Shown here: positions 20,392-32,233 of the stretch, in pieces
How the letters are laid out: each line of letters starts with the position of its first letter
Numbering within the stretch: the first letter of the stretch is position 1
Source of the DNA: Epithemia pelagica
Taxonomy: Eukaryota; Bacillariophyta; Bacillariophyceae; Surirellales; Surirellaceae
DNA length: 64,000 nucleotides
Assembly (NCBI GenBank): GCA_946965045.2
Contig: OX337242.1
Coordinates: forward strand, 558,001 to 622,000
Direction of reading: 5' to 3'
Program-made: the position numbers and the translations under genes
Notes under the pieces: model-generated
What the model was told of the DNA's origin: nothing
What the model saw: only the letters and a program-made list of their open reading frames with translations
The model's database searches: none

Positions 20392-22648
20392 TTAGAGCGA
20401 CCTGAAGAAAATAAAGAACGAAACTCAGGAGGCGTACTTACTTATAGCTCGATTGCCAGGACGTTCGTTCGCGTTTATCCATACGCTGTCCATCTGGCAG
20501 TATGGCAGGCTTCTTGCCGTCCAAGGGCCCCAAATGACAAGCAAACTCCTCTTCCCCGTCATCATAGGAATCCATCGCACGCATAAACTTCGACGTCAAG
20601 CTATCCAATTTTGTCTTGTCCAACGCAGATAATACAACAGAAGTTGCCAGTGTGGAGGCCATAAACACTCCAGGGTTCGGACACGTTCCTTCTTGTTCTT
20701 CTCCTGAGAGAAGATGAACAAATTCTTCGTTTGCCGCCTTCCCCATGTTTTCTTCTCCAAAAATACTCGAAGCATTCTGCATCAAAAGCTCACGAAGCAA
20801 CACCATAGTCCCAAGAATGACAGGAGTTGGTGGTACTTTAACTGTCTTGTTGTCGCTGTCGTCATCGATACGGTATGCCTGCATGGCTGGTACGATCACG
20901 TCCTTGGCGTACTGGACAAGCGCCGCGGCCACGAGTCCAACGTCACTGTGATTCTTGTTTGTGCCAGATTTGCCATTGGAGGTTGGCCACGGCCATGGGA
21001 AGAAAACAATGGACTCCGCAACCAACTCGGTTGCTTGCACAACAATATCTGCCAAATTCCCGTGTCCATTTTCATCCAAAATACTTGTAAATGGCCCTGA
21101 TGACTCCGTCTCTGCTGCGATGGCTTCATTGACAGCAGAGGACTGGCCAACACGGTTCTCTTCGGCGACTTCGTGTGTCGATGTTGTTGGAGCAGCCTTC
21201 TTGGTAGTAGACTGTTTCATCAATCTTTGCTTGTGCTGTGGTAGCAAGTATTGACCCATTTGCGAACTCTCATTCTTGCTCCCATGCACAAATTCCAAGG
21301 CAACTTTGGCTGTTTCAGCAGCGGCTCGCGAACTACGACGACGAATCTCAACTCCACCTGGTGCCCTAGTTCTGGCTGATTCCTCACGTGATCGCTTTCT
21401 GGGCATTCGTTGGGACGAGGGAGAGGCCCTGGAATCATGTGCAAGCGATTCCGTGGTCACTCGAGCAACCTTTTCGGAACGTTGATGAGTTGCATTGATG
21501 GTATTCGGGGAGCGTCTCTCCAACGAGACATCGCCGGCTTGTTGTTGGGCATGCTCTGGAAATGATGTTTCATCATTATCGACGTCTTCGACCTCATCCT
21601 TTCTCCCTTCATTTCCGTCGGCCGTTTCTCTTGCATACAAGATATGCTCTCGCAATGACGTTTCATCATTGTCTTCGGCTTCATACTTATGCCCTTCGTT
21701 GTTGTCCGTCGTTTCTCTCGAATACAAACGATGGTGGTCATTGACAACCCTATTGGCTACTGTAAAAGCTTGAGTTTCAGCAACATAATTCGAGTCTTCC
21801 GAAAAGGCTTCCGGTCTTGGTCTCTTGTTGACGAGTGGTAGCCGCCTCGATGCCATGTGGCTGCTGCCATCATGTGTTTGGTACATGCCCCTTTTGGATG
21901 AGGGCGATACCCGGACCTGAAGCGGAAGAGCGTGATGGGGGGACCTAGATTTGTGCGTCCATGTGCCACCGGGCCGGGGTGGCGTTTCCACTTTGTATGT
22001 TTTGGTACTACTTCTAGGACCATCGGCAGTGTCTTTTCCTCGTGGAACTTTGCTTGCCTCCACAGCTCCCGAAGAAGAAGGCAACTTGCGATATGACACC
22101 ATAGGCCCTCGTTGAATACTGCTGCGGGCGGTTTCAACTTTTCTCGTATTGGAGTCTAGTGTCGATTTACGAGAATCTTGTTGGTTGTCGCCATCACTAT
22201 TTTCTGCGCCTTGTTCTACAAAAATAGTATCGTCACTCGGTTGGTCTGGGTTCTCGTTTTTGTGTGCAAGCTTGCTGGATGGTGCTTCCGCGTCCTCTGT
22301 TCGATTCATTGATATCTTGGCATCATCTTGTGTTGCGGCGGATTGATCTCTGTGAAGAGACGAGCCATGCCGATCTCTCACCAATGGAAGCATGCGTTTG
22401 TTGTTGATTCCGGATGATAATTTCCCTTCCCTCGATGACGAAGGTGGTGCAGATCCCTTTCGACCGGCATGCGGAGACGGCAAGATTGGTCGGCTCATAG
22501 TAGTAGAAGCTTTGTTGTTGTCACGAGAGAGAGAGGATGACGGAGATTTGGAGTCCTCCTTGGAATCGTCGTTGACCTTTTTGTTGCTGTTTTGGTTGCC
22601 GTGTCGGTCAGGTTTGTAAGTAGCACCAAAGCGAATTATCCGAGGCAT
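20392..22648 (-). CDS. Large disordered, probably nuclear protein of unknown function
   Basis: About 738 aa; family not recognised. The first 450 residues are low-complexity, Ser/Arg/Asp-rich, with NLS-like clusters (RMPRKRSREES, EIRRRSSRAAAETAK). Two imperfect copies of a ~27-residue unit occur together (LYSRETTDNNEGHKYEAED and LYARETADGNEGRKDEVED). The last 240 residues look folded and helical (VGLVAAALVQYAKDVIVPAM, TPVILGTMVLLRELLMQ). The uninterrupted frame ends at 20438, but its stop lies inside a near-perfect donor (AA|GTAAGTACG) matched by an acceptor (TTTTCTTCAG) 40 nt on, at 20402-20441. Splicing would replace the stop and end at 20392. It converges with the checkpoint kinase gene, about 0.23 kb apart. 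Confidence 0.6.
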
Positions 22649-23071
22649 TGTTCGTTACGATTTCGTGGACACGACAAATTTGTATTTGTTCTGATCTCGG
22701 ATCTGGTTGCTGTTCACACAAAAACCTGCAACTTTCTGTGTAACTTTCTCACAGTACGATCAAACAGCTTGGTTTCTCTTTGTTTCTGGCTGATTCTCCG
22801 CCACTTTGACTTCAAATACGAATTAGGGCTTCTATCGCTTTGTTGTCCTTCTCAATCAACCAAGTCTCAACGGTGTGTTACGCAGCGACAACAAACTGTC
22901 CTGGAAGCTTGCTTGGGTCGGTGCTAGGCACCGACGCGCGGTCGTCGCGGCAGGATTAAGAGTCACGAATCCTATTGGAGTCTTGTTTACTTTCGTCTTT
23001 TTTTCTTTGCCACCATGAGCCATGAGATATAAGTTCTTCAGAAGATCTGTTCGCTACGTTTTCCCTTTGAA
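22649..23071. other. Intergenic, divergent promoters
   Basis: 5' flanks of the minus-strand nuclear protein gene and the plus-strand secreted glycoprotein gene. No gene seen. Confidence 0.5.
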
Positions 23072-26000
23072 ATGAAAGCACTGTTCTGTCTTTTACTCTT
23101 TCTTTAACTCCTCCCCGAAAGATCAGGGTCCGATGCGAAGCTCGTCACCCATTCGTTGGACATGGAAAGTCGTCATGACAGTTCCGCTAGCAAGCACAAC
23201 ACGACAACAACGACGACGGCTTCCCCATCCGGGACGGTTACGAATCCCTCCTCTGTTGTTCTAAATTCAAGGTCTATTCGATTAACATGTCATCTTCCCG
23301 CTGCCATGACAAACTATGCCATTCGGCAAGGCTTGTGGCGGTCAGCGTCCATACCGATCTAGTCTATCTATTTGAACTAGACAGCTTCTCGCGATGCAAG
23401 AACGATGGGGACGGAACCAACCGAACCATGCCGCGTTTCGCGAATCCAGATTACACAATATCAGTTGGGTTGAATCCCTACGACATTTCCTTTGTTCGAT
23501 ACGGCAACCGTTCCTATTTCGCCGTCCTTTGCTTTCACGACCCTCATTTGTATCTTTTGAATGACACCAATTTGGAAATGGTGCATACAATTTCCCTCAG
23601 CGGAAAGGTGAAAGGGCATGGAGCTTTTTCGTCGGCTGGCAATCAGGATGATCTCTTTATCTATTACCTTATTCCTCCACAGAATCCAAAAAGTAATCCG
23701 TACGATTTTCGCCTTGGTGTGGTGGATTTGCGCATCTTGCAAGATCGAGGTCCCCTTCACATGGATTATGGCAATATATCCTATGGAGGAGCCAGCCAAT
23801 GGTAAAATTCTGTACAATCAAGGAGAAGAGGCCTCCTTTTCGGCCTACAGAATCTTTGAAGAGGAACTCGACCCATTCCAGAAAAGTCATGATGCCGACG
23901 ACTCAACATCCTTGCCCATTTTTCATCTCGTTTACTGCGAGAATCGAATGCGAAGTTGGTGTCCCTATATTCCTGATCCGCACAGTGAGTATGTCGCCTT
24001 TGGAACCGACATTTACGATACCTATCTGGGCTCGCCCCAAACGCATGGTCGCATCAATGCTTCTCTACTACAACCACCATTCATGCTCTACCCTGACATC
24101 CAAGATACTGCGACGATTGATTGTCCCCTCTTTGATTTTTTTGGTCAGATGCAAGAACAAGATGAATTCAATCCTCCCTTGGCGAAACTTGACATACTTG
24201 TCCAAGGCTTTGCTTCCCGTCATCCTCTTGTGTTTGGATTTGCGGCCGAGGGCTTTGACCGCACAAACTTTCTTTCCTTGGAAATGGCCCTTGGTCAGAC
24301 CAGCCAGGGATCCATTGTGGCAGTATGGACCAATGCGTCCGATTTTGCCTACACACCCTACTCCGTGGAAATACCTCCTCCCTTGTTTCAACATGCAGCT
24401 CAAATGGTGGAGCCTGACTTTGAGAGACCACCCAACGCCCAATTCGTCGGCGGCTTGTTGGTCAATGATGCGTCCGAGGAAGTTGTGTTGGCCCTTGCCG
24501 ATCGGATTGCAATTGTTCCCTTTTCCTGTTTTCTTCTGGATTCCACCCTCAAGGTCAATACCACACACTTTACTCGGGGAAATGGATTACAAACCATGGC
24601 ATTGCAGTTTGACAAGGAAGTGTTTTCCCTCCGATGGGAAAATTTGCCCAAGGGTGCCATGTACGATGCAGTCACTGACTGCCTTCGTTGGAATCCCACG
24701 ATTGAGCAGGTGGAATCTCATTCCGTCACAGTCCTGTTGGTCCACAACGCCCATGAATCAGTATGTGAGTTCACGCTGCAACTCACAGTCAGTGTCTTTT
24801 CCCAGTTTCAACTCCCTCATTCGGTAGATCGAATAGCGGTTAACTCGGAAGGAACTATTGCTCTTGCCGTTGGCGAATCTCACACAAAGTAGACGCAAGA
24901 TGGTATGACAGAAACTAGCATGAGGAACATGATGATGTTATCTTCGGTCCATATGGACAGGGGTATTGTTGTAACCAGGTCATTGGGATATGAGACAAAG
25001 CCTTCGTTTCTACTGGTTGAGGATGACCTTGCGGTGGTAGTGGAACAAGACTGTTACAGAGTTGAGTTTTTTAATGCTTCTTTGTTGACGACGCTAAACA
25101 CAATCAACGTAACAGGCTATTCCACATGCGCCAATTTCGTCGTGGAACGGAATTATCTCCATATCTGCAGGGACTGCCAACCACAAGGGCCTTCTTTTGA
25201 TCTGTCCAACAAGAACAACATTTAACTCGTTAGTCTACCACCTCCTTATCATTCTGCAGGGTTTGCCACCGGTGCGCCTTTTGCGGCGGGTGTCATCGAC
25301 CACGGGATTCTCTGGGATCATGTCCATACCGACCAAGCACTGCTGGCGCTTGATCCAGGACCCTTTGTGGTGGGATCTCTCATGGCATCCACCGGAGAAT
25401 TCAATCCGTGGGTGCGACCGCCCAATTTCAAGGGCTCTCTTCAACAAGTCTTCAATACTATCGAGGGTCCCTTACCTTCTGCCTACACTTTGACTCACCC
25501 AGAAGAAGTTCCGGGTGCCGGAATTCTTTTCCAGCTTGAAATTGATTGTGAACATCCACAGGAAAGTTGCACAAACGTGAATGGAACGCTTCGTGTCTTA
25601 GATCTGACAGGGCGTGTCGTGGACAGCCTTGGGTTCGTAGAAAACGCTCCAACCGTTGCTGATGTACATGGTGATGGCAAGAACAAGAGCATCGCTGTTG
25701 GTTTCGACAATCATATTTATCACTGGACGTATCAGGACAAACCCCGCTTAGGCAACAATACCTCCTTTCGTTTTGAAACACGACAGGATATCTTCCGGAT
25801 CGAGCCTGGTTCTACAGTGACCCTTACTCATCGTGTCATTGGCGGAACCGATTCGATTCAATTTTCCATGTCGTTTGATTACTTCTTTTCCCAGCAATCG
25901 GATGTGATCAATGTTGAGTCTGTTCGTGATATAGCATGTGTAAACGAATCGACCGGAACGGTCACGATCGATGGTGACAAATTCGCGCGTCAAGCCTTGA

Positions 26001-26296
26001 ATGTTCTTGTTGGGTATTCCAAACAGAATGGAATTCCTGATGTACAGGATCCGCTCCAGACGATGGACCCATGGGAGTATCTTGCCTCTCCAGAGCAACG
26101 GCTATCTCGTGGTGCCGGGGAATTGCCGGTATCACTGCCCATTGTGATTGGTGCCACAGACCGTAGCAATGACGAAGAAGCAACACTCATGTACTACGTT
26201 TATATGGTGGTCCATCTGGAGGATGTTAAGAATGCCATGAAGCATCAATCCAACAAGACAAACGTCACTGGAGGCATCTGTGTGGTGGAAGATTAG
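23072..26296 (+). pseudogene. Large secreted glycoprotein gene with multiple frame breaks
   Basis: About 1,070 codons of coding-like sequence, interrupted. It starts with a signal-peptide-like MKALFCLLLFL, immediately broken by TAA at 23105. Coding continues in the same frame to about 23334, shifts back one base, runs to about 23800, shifts forward one base, then stays in one frame to 26296 except for TAG at 24890 and TAA at 25223. Flanking protein reads naturally across each break. Many N-glycosylation sequons (NRS, NDT, NISY, NASD, NTTH, NVTG) and Cys pairs suggest an extracellular or ER-lumenal beta-rich protein. One segment (APTVADVHGDGKNKSIAVG) resembles an FG-GAP/VCBS-type turn. I found no intron set that removes all lesions. 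Either a recent pseudogene or a gene with unresolved introns or assembly indels. Confidence 0.6.
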
Positions 26297-26370
26297 AGAT
26301 TAGCTATACACTCTACAATAACAATTCGAAGAACATCTAATATCTAATCGTACCCATCTCTCCCATATTC

Positions 26371-27510
26371 GCCATTAGAGGTCCGCAGAAACAAGGACAG
26401 CAGACAGACTAAACCTTAACTCTACTGTGTGAAGTCTACCGCCCGTCTCACCTGCCACGCGTCTAAGTAATCCTTCCATTGGAAGGGCCGGCGTCGAAAT
26501 GACAGTTGGTGGTTGGCGTCACGATTCAAATTTGAAATTTGGGATGCTCTCATCTCTCATCTCGTATCTCGTCACAAAAAATCTTGACATCGAACATTGA
26601 AACATGAAGCGAACGAATCGTCGCGACCTGACACCTGACACCTGAAGCAGTATTCTTTCGAGTTTCTTTCTAGCATGCCGCTTGTTAGGACTAGCTTGTT
26701 TCTTTCCCATGTAGGATAATAGTGGACCTTTTAATCTTCCAGAGCATTTCTTGCTTCGTTGCAGCTTATGTCCCCATTCAACAACCCTGACCCTCAGCAA
26801 CACCCTCGAAAATACACCCAAACCACGGCTCTGAGCAAATCCTGTCGACTCTGTCATCCATAGAGACTTGGACTAGACTGATCTTGATAATATTGAATAG
26901 TTGGAGTAATGGCAAGATGACGGATGGCTTATTTGTACGGTGTTTGTGTATCCGACACAACCAAGTAGGCATTCAGTCGTCGACAGGAACAATGAATGAG
27001 ACTAACAAAATGAAGAGAGTGCTACAGAAGAGAAGAAAGTGGCCAACAAGCAATCAACCATCTCTAAAAATATAGCAAAAAAGAGTTGTGACGGATTACC
27101 ACTGTTCTTTACTTGAGCGAGACAAAGTCGAAAGACCAACCATCAACAGGGACAATGGGAGGGATTAAATGGATAACAAGTGATCATATTTATCCTATAT
27201 GGGAAGGACGCAAGCTACTTCTAACAAACAGCGTGTTAGAAAGAAACCCGCCAGAAGGCTGCATCAGGTTGCTTCGATTCTTTCGCTTCATGGTTCATGT
27301 TTCATGGTTCGATGTCAAGATTTTTTGCGACGAGATGAGAGCATCCGAAATTTGAATCGTGACGCCAACCACCAACTGTCATTTCGACGCCGGCCCTTCC
27401 AATGGAAGGATTACTTAGACGCGTGGCAGGTGAGACGGGCGGTAGACTTCACACAGTAGAGTTAAGGTTTAGTCTGTCTGCTGTCCTTTTTTCTGCGGAC
27501 CTCTAATGGC
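26371..27510. mobile_element. Foldback element with long terminal inverted repeats
   Basis: The left arm from 26371 (GCCATTAGAGGTCCGCAGAA) is repeated inverted ending at 27510. The outer ~170 bp of the arms are almost identical; similarity continues, more diverged, to about 26720 on the left and 27195 on the right, so the arms are about 330-350 bp. The ~470-bp centre has no convincing coding frame. The TAGAGG terminus resembles the hAT element at 1684. I cannot find a clear target-site duplication; GCCAT/ATGGC at the boundary is part of the palindrome itself. Probably a non-autonomous foldback or MITE-like element, alternatively an inverted segmental duplication. Confidence 0.75.
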
Positions 27511-27765
27511 AAATCCTTTATTCGACTCTACGACTACGTAGAACGACATCCTCTCGCCTCACGCCTCCAACAAATTTACCATAGAGCGTGTATTGATCAC
27601 TGTCGAATAATCTTCTCTGTTGGAACCACGTGGAGAAGAAAGAAACAACAGGATATAGCGATCAATCTGAAGCAATTCAGTATTCAGTGTCTACTAGAAC
27701 ATTCTTTCCCTTCTGTTTTCTCCAGGACAAGAAGCGCTTTTCTTCTCGCTAACTGTCAAGGAACA

Positions 27766-28140
27766 ATGCTTCTCCGATTTGCTGCAACGGCTGTCATCCT
27801 TGTATCGTCGACAAACATTTTCGCCCTTTCTTCGAACCCAGACGACAACAACTACTTGCGACGAAACGAAGACGATCTTGCTGTACACCGTGATTTAGCT
27901 GGTACTGAGTTTGCTCTGGAACAACACATAGACCAAAGAAGACGCCAACAAGACGGTGGAAACACCCGTTCCTACCAACACCCACAACAACGACGAGTCC
28001 TCTCCAAGCATTGTCGTTCTTGATTTACGATCTAAGGGTGATACTAGTGATGGACTCTTTGTCCTTGATACAGCCAGACTTTGCAGAGAGGATCATAGCG
28101 AAAAAGAGATAGAACCACGCAAGACAAAGAGCGAACGATG
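27766..28140 (+). pseudogene. Frame-broken remnant of a small secreted protein
   Basis: ATG at 27766 opens MLLRFAATAVILVSSTNIFA, a good signal peptide, followed by a polar stretch with LRRNEDD. After about 55 codons, coding-like sequence moves to the +1 frame (TPVPTNTHNNDESSPS, then IVVLDLRSKGDTSDGLFVLD) and ends about 28140. A one-base shift or an unrecognised intron near 27900-27930 would explain this. No family recognised. Uncertain call based on the signal peptide and composition. Confidence 0.35.
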
Positions 28141-29180
28141 ACCACGTCACGGAATGCATCGATCGCGCTTCTTCTCGATTGAGCGGCCTATATGCGACGG
28201 CTCATTCGCTTTTGTAGGACGCGGTCGCATCACAATGGGCATCTCATCTCCACAATAATGACATTCGACATTTGACGCTCTAACCGTAGTAAGGTTAGAA
28301 GATAGAGACAACCTCTCTCGAGCCTCTTTCTAGAGTCGTAGACCAGGATGTCATTCGTCTCCAGAACGAGCTCCCGCAGGGGTTGTACAGGGGTATGTAT
28401 GATGGAACGTTGCGCGAACACGCAACTCGTACTAATTACCTACTCCTATCGCCTTGCCATTTTCATAGAGCTTTCCTATTGTCAGGATGCTATAGATGCA
28501 AGACAGACGGATGATTTTCTGATCATTGTGCCAGGGTTCCGAACCATATTGTTCAGACCATGCAAATTATAGTGTTGTCACAAAACTCGTATATTTCCCC
28601 TCATGATGTATCCTTCGAATCATATCACGATAAGAAGCTTCCCTTTACCAACGGTAGTCCATACCACTTCGTGCCTTTGAGTGGTGATCATGATGAGGGT
28701 ATGTTGGTTCTGTCGCGTGTCTGGTTCATCCTCCGTTGCCTCGTTCTCTCTCTCTGTCTCTCTTCGTCCATCATCGTGCCGTGCTTCTTGGATCCCCAAT
28801 GGGTAGGTATACCGAATGGGCATCCATTTTGGAGTATTGCCTTCCCCTCCGATGCAAAAGCTTTGTGTCTGAAATGTCACTGGGTCTTGGGATCTAATGA
28901 CCACATCACAATCGCTCCTTTCCTCTCCACATTCCAGGTTCGGTCATTGTCGTTGGTCATCGGACCTTGGGACTTGGGACAATGGCTTGTAGCACATATT
29001 CATTATCATTCCCGGTTAGGGCAATACAATAATAGATGACAAAAAACTTCGAATACGCCCAACAAGAATCAAATAGGTCCGAAATCCGGAGCCGCAATCC
29101 CGCAACAAATGCCACTGGAGAGCTTCCAAAATCACTTGCCTCTCATATGAGAACAAGAGACGACGAAGAAGAAAGGCACA
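28141..29180. other. Intergenic
   Basis: No supported gene. Open frames here (for example near 28560-29039) lack domains and show no intron structure that helps. Confidence 0.5.
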
Positions 29181-29558
29181 ATGAAACTTGGTTGGCTTGT
29201 AGCGTTCATTTGCTTGGTTGTAGCCTCCGCTGACGGGGTGGCAAAAGACTGTCCCGATGCCGAGCACACGTGTGGTCCTTGTTGGGGTAGGTGATATATG
29301 CGCACACAAAATAAGAATAGGGTGTCGTGGATGGTATAGACACAATTCATTCCGGAATGGTGGTGGTTGGGTCGTCGGTTGTGACGACTGGCCATGCCGC
29401 CAAACAAGACGCGCGTCTTCTCTCCTCCTAACACAAAAGAATAACACAAGTAGCTCGAGCGATTTCGAAACATTGGTTCTCACAAAAAGTCTCTGGCTGT
29501 TTCTTGTTCGTTACCAGGTGAAGCGGACGAGTACGATCCGGATACCACGGATCCCTAA
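29181..29558 (+). CDS. Small secreted Cys-rich peptide, two exons
   Basis: Exon 1 (29181-29286) encodes a clear signal peptide (MKLGWLVAFICLVVASADG) and CPDAEHTCGPCWG. A 231-nt intron (29287-29517; donor GGG|GTAGGT, acceptor TTACCAG) leads to exon 2 (29518-29558), a short acidic tail EADEYDPDTTDP and stop. Total 48 aa. Unspliced, the frame stops six bases after the donor. The exon-1 layout, signal peptide then C-x(n)-C-G-x-x-C-x-G with a phase-1 donor, matches the first exons of the gene at 36756 (CIHVVCGDSCTG), so the two may be related and this may be a truncated copy. Function unknown; secretion is inferred. Confidence 0.5.
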
Positions 29559-29877
29559 CCACTACTCATCCAGTCTATTGAAGAGGATGAGAACAAACAT
29601 TGGGTCTTGACTGAAATGTTTTTATCATAAACATAACATAAAACATAAACACAAAGTTTTTGCCTCGTTATGTTATGTTTATGTTTATGACTGCCCATGC
29701 CACTGAAACTCTTTGAAACATAAAACATAATAGCAAAACATAAAACATAACAGCGGGAACACAAAAATTCTCCAAAGTTTCCCCCCACCTCAATCCGACG
29801 CATCTCTATCTCTATGCTTTTGCCTTGCTTTTCTTTGGCATCAAAAAAGAGGTGCTAGTGTGATGGTCAAGCTTGAT

Positions 29878-30020
29878 GATTCTTCTTCCTTCTTCCTTCT
29901 TCCTTCTTCCTTCTTCCTTCTTCCTTCTTCCTTCTTCCTTCTTCCTTCTTCCTTCTTCCTTCTTCCTTCTTCCTTCTTCCTTCTTCCTTCTTCCTTCTTC
30001 CTTCTTCCTTCCTTCTTCCT
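29878..30020. repeat. Heptanucleotide microsatellite (CTTCTTC)n
   Basis: About 20 tandem copies of a 7-bp pyrimidine unit (TTCTTCC), nearly perfect. Three units make 21 nt, so every frame stays open and gives an artificial Arg/Lys/Glu/Gly repeat on the minus strand. It lies inside the TIR element at 29602-30369. Confidence 0.95.
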
Positions 30021-30213
30021 CATCAAGCATTGAGCGGAAGTGACATACCCAGCGTACCAGTGTATCGTGTATCATCTATCATCTTGGCAAAGTTCCAACA
30101 AGAGAGTCCCATGAATCTGGTGGGGAACTCGTGTCCATTTTCATGCGCATGCCCGGTGTTGGGCATGCGTTGAGAATTTTTCGGATGTGTTTTGTGTTAT
30201 GTTTGAACACAAC

Positions 30214-30245
30214 GGTTATGAGGCATGAATTCATGCCTCATAACC
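30214..30245. repeat. Perfect 32-bp palindrome
   Basis: GGTTATGAGGCATGAA is followed directly by its exact reverse complement, with no spacer. It lies inside the TIR element, so it is probably structural. Confidence 0.9.
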
Positions 30246-30369
30246 AAGCGACGAATCATAAACTCAAACATAACAAATAGGTTATGAGCGGGTTATGAGC
30301 CCTACAAAAATTTGCGTTGTGTTTATGTTTTATGTTATGTTTATGATAAAAACATTTCAGTAATGACCC

Positions 30370-31400
30370 ATTCATTACACAAAGACACACACACACACAT
30401 TCTCGAGAGTCATGGCGCGTGGTTTCGAGAATCTGCCATTGTGTGTACAGTCAGTGCAGCCGGGGATGGCCACCTGTGTATAGATACGTACGGGTGATTA
30501 CCAAGATGAGTGTGGATTTTTTCGAGTTTCTCATGATAACTTTCACCGACCTTGGAATCTATAGTATCCTAATGGTCGAACAACAATTAGGAGAATGGGA
30601 TACATGGTTTGTTTTACTTGAGCCTTCTCCTAGAGGTAGAGGAAAGGAGGGAACATTCTCCCTAGTCCAACCAGTGTCCTCTTTCTTACATGATTGCTCC
30701 TTGCACTGGTAGTCCACTATCGTTGCCCAAACACAGGGACCAAATAGCAACCGAGTCTGCAATCGCCCAAAGTGGCATCCTCGGTACTCCTGATAACTTC
30801 GACCGGCCATGGAATATCGTAAATGGTATTACAGTTTATAATGATATACATGTTTGTTTTACTTGAGCGTCCCGCTTGCTGATTCCTCACGATCGGGCAG
30901 CGATTTCCCCAGTCATTTTACGACCTGATCGTATCACCAAAAGGACATTATTGCTCTAAAGGCGTAAGTAATTGGACTGCTGTAGTCATTGGTGGAATGT
31001 TCGTCTGAGTTCAGTATGAACGGAACGGGTGGGCCGTAAGGCTTGGGGTCTGGGGTGGGAATTTCCAGAAAGACCAGCTGTACCGAAAACGGGCGGACAC
31101 TAGAGTAAAAAGTACAATTGAGAAAACATGGCGGTTGATGAAACGGTTAAATATATATGGCAATGATCTAGCAATGAATATTTTAATGGTCAGTCACGGT
31201 ATGATTTGTAGTTGTACCTCCAACCGCGTAATTTGCGAGTAAGGTCTCACCCTTGACGTATCCATCATATTAATGTACGACTCCCAACCATCGATCTATG
31301 ACCACTACAAGCGTTTTTTGTGTTGAAGCCTGTAATTTGACGTTGAATGACGTTACGAGTTCCCCGCTCCAGCAGTCTCTCCAAAATCGCTAAGTGCTCA
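30370..31400. other. Intergenic with a diverged direct repeat
   Basis: Two related ~85-bp segments, at about 30535-30627 and 30791-30872, share GATAACTT, GACC/GGCC..TGGAAT and the end TGTTTGTTTTACTTGAGC. No gene seen. Confidence 0.5.
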
Positions 31401-32123
31401 TCCCCATGAAATACTCGTACACCATGACGAACAGTCGGCCGCCGCAACAGCAAACAAGGAAAAGGGGTAGTAGTACCAAAGGGGAACTGGACATTGTACG
31501 GAAACGATCAAGGGAAGAGGACGACGATAGCAATTCCACTTCTCCAACACCAAACGAGCAGCCGCCGCCACCGGCAAACAACTGTGTGTCACCATCACCG
31601 CCACCAGCACGACGCCGAATCTTGTAGATTCCAAAACCCACCAAGGAACAAGGAACCCAACAGCAGCAGCAGCAGCAGCATCGGCAGCAGCAACGAGCTC
31701 AACGGGCAGTTGCAACAAACCATAGTACCAACATACGAATAACTACAGTTAGAGTGACATCCGAGAATCTCTGTCGACGGGTTGACTTGTTGGAACAACA
31801 AGCACAGCAGATAATGTCGACAACAACAACGACAGAGGATCCCATGTCTCTCCTCCATCACAGAAAAGAAAGGTTGCTACCACAATGAGGGAAGCGCCAA
31901 CAGCGACAGCGGATGACAACAAGACGTTGGTGGCACCACCAAGCGCTGCTTGTTGTTCCGCCGATGCTGAGTTTACTCGTCGCTTGGTGGCGGGACTGCA
32001 GAATCCTCAACTGATGGCGGCACTTCGAGAAGCATTCGCTCCCGAATTCGAGGAGCTCAAAGGAAAGTACCAGCAGCTCAAAAGGAAAGTACCAGCAGCT
32101 CAAAAGGAAAGCATGTTTCCTCT

Positions 32124-32192
32124 GTTCTTGTGACTCTTTTTGTTTAGTCTTCGAAAAATTTTCTAAGAGTAAACGAAAAGAGTCACAAGAAC
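32124..32192. repeat. Imperfect hairpin, 28-bp arms
   Basis: The left arm starts GTTCTTGTGACTCTTTT at 32124 and pairs with 32165-32192 with two mismatches; the loop is 13 nt. It begins within the last codons of the frame ending at 32133, so the stop TGA lies in the arm. A rho-independent terminator is not expected in a eukaryote. Confidence 0.85.
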
Positions 32193-32233
32193 GAAACAAA
32201 TCATTTGGCGAGCGATTCATGGATTGGCCTTCT

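Larger units (their letters stand above)
29602..30369. mobile_element. TIR element (MITE-like) with 3-bp ATT target duplication
   Basis: The ends are inverted copies: left GGGTCTTGACTGAAATGTTT from 29602 and right, read inverted from 30369, GGGTCATTACTGAAATGTTT. Both continue through TATCATAAACATAACATAAA for about 50 bp in all. ATT flanks both ends (29599-29601 and 30370-30372), consistent with a 3-bp target duplication as in PIF/Harbinger-type elements. The interior is rich in CATAACATAAAA words, a heptamer microsatellite and a 32-bp palindrome; no transposase frame. Non-autonomous. Confidence 0.7.

Noticed and set aside
23799-24827. 342-codon plus-strand frame overlapping the secreted glycoprotein gene
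   Set aside because: It is a shadow frame; the overlapping frame has natural composition and glycosylation sequons.
28560-29039. 159-codon plus-strand frame with hydrophobic stretches
   Set aside because: No ATG near its start, no recognisable family, and strong low-complexity pyrimidine tracts explain the hydrophobic runs.
29812-30075. 87-codon minus-strand frame with Arg-Lys-Glu-Gly repeats
   Set aside because: It is only the translation of the 7-bp microsatellite inside a transposable element; three units make a multiple of three, so all frames stay open.
32124-32192. Rho-independent terminator
   Set aside because: It has a stem-loop but no following T run of the bacterial type, and the gene context is eukaryotic.
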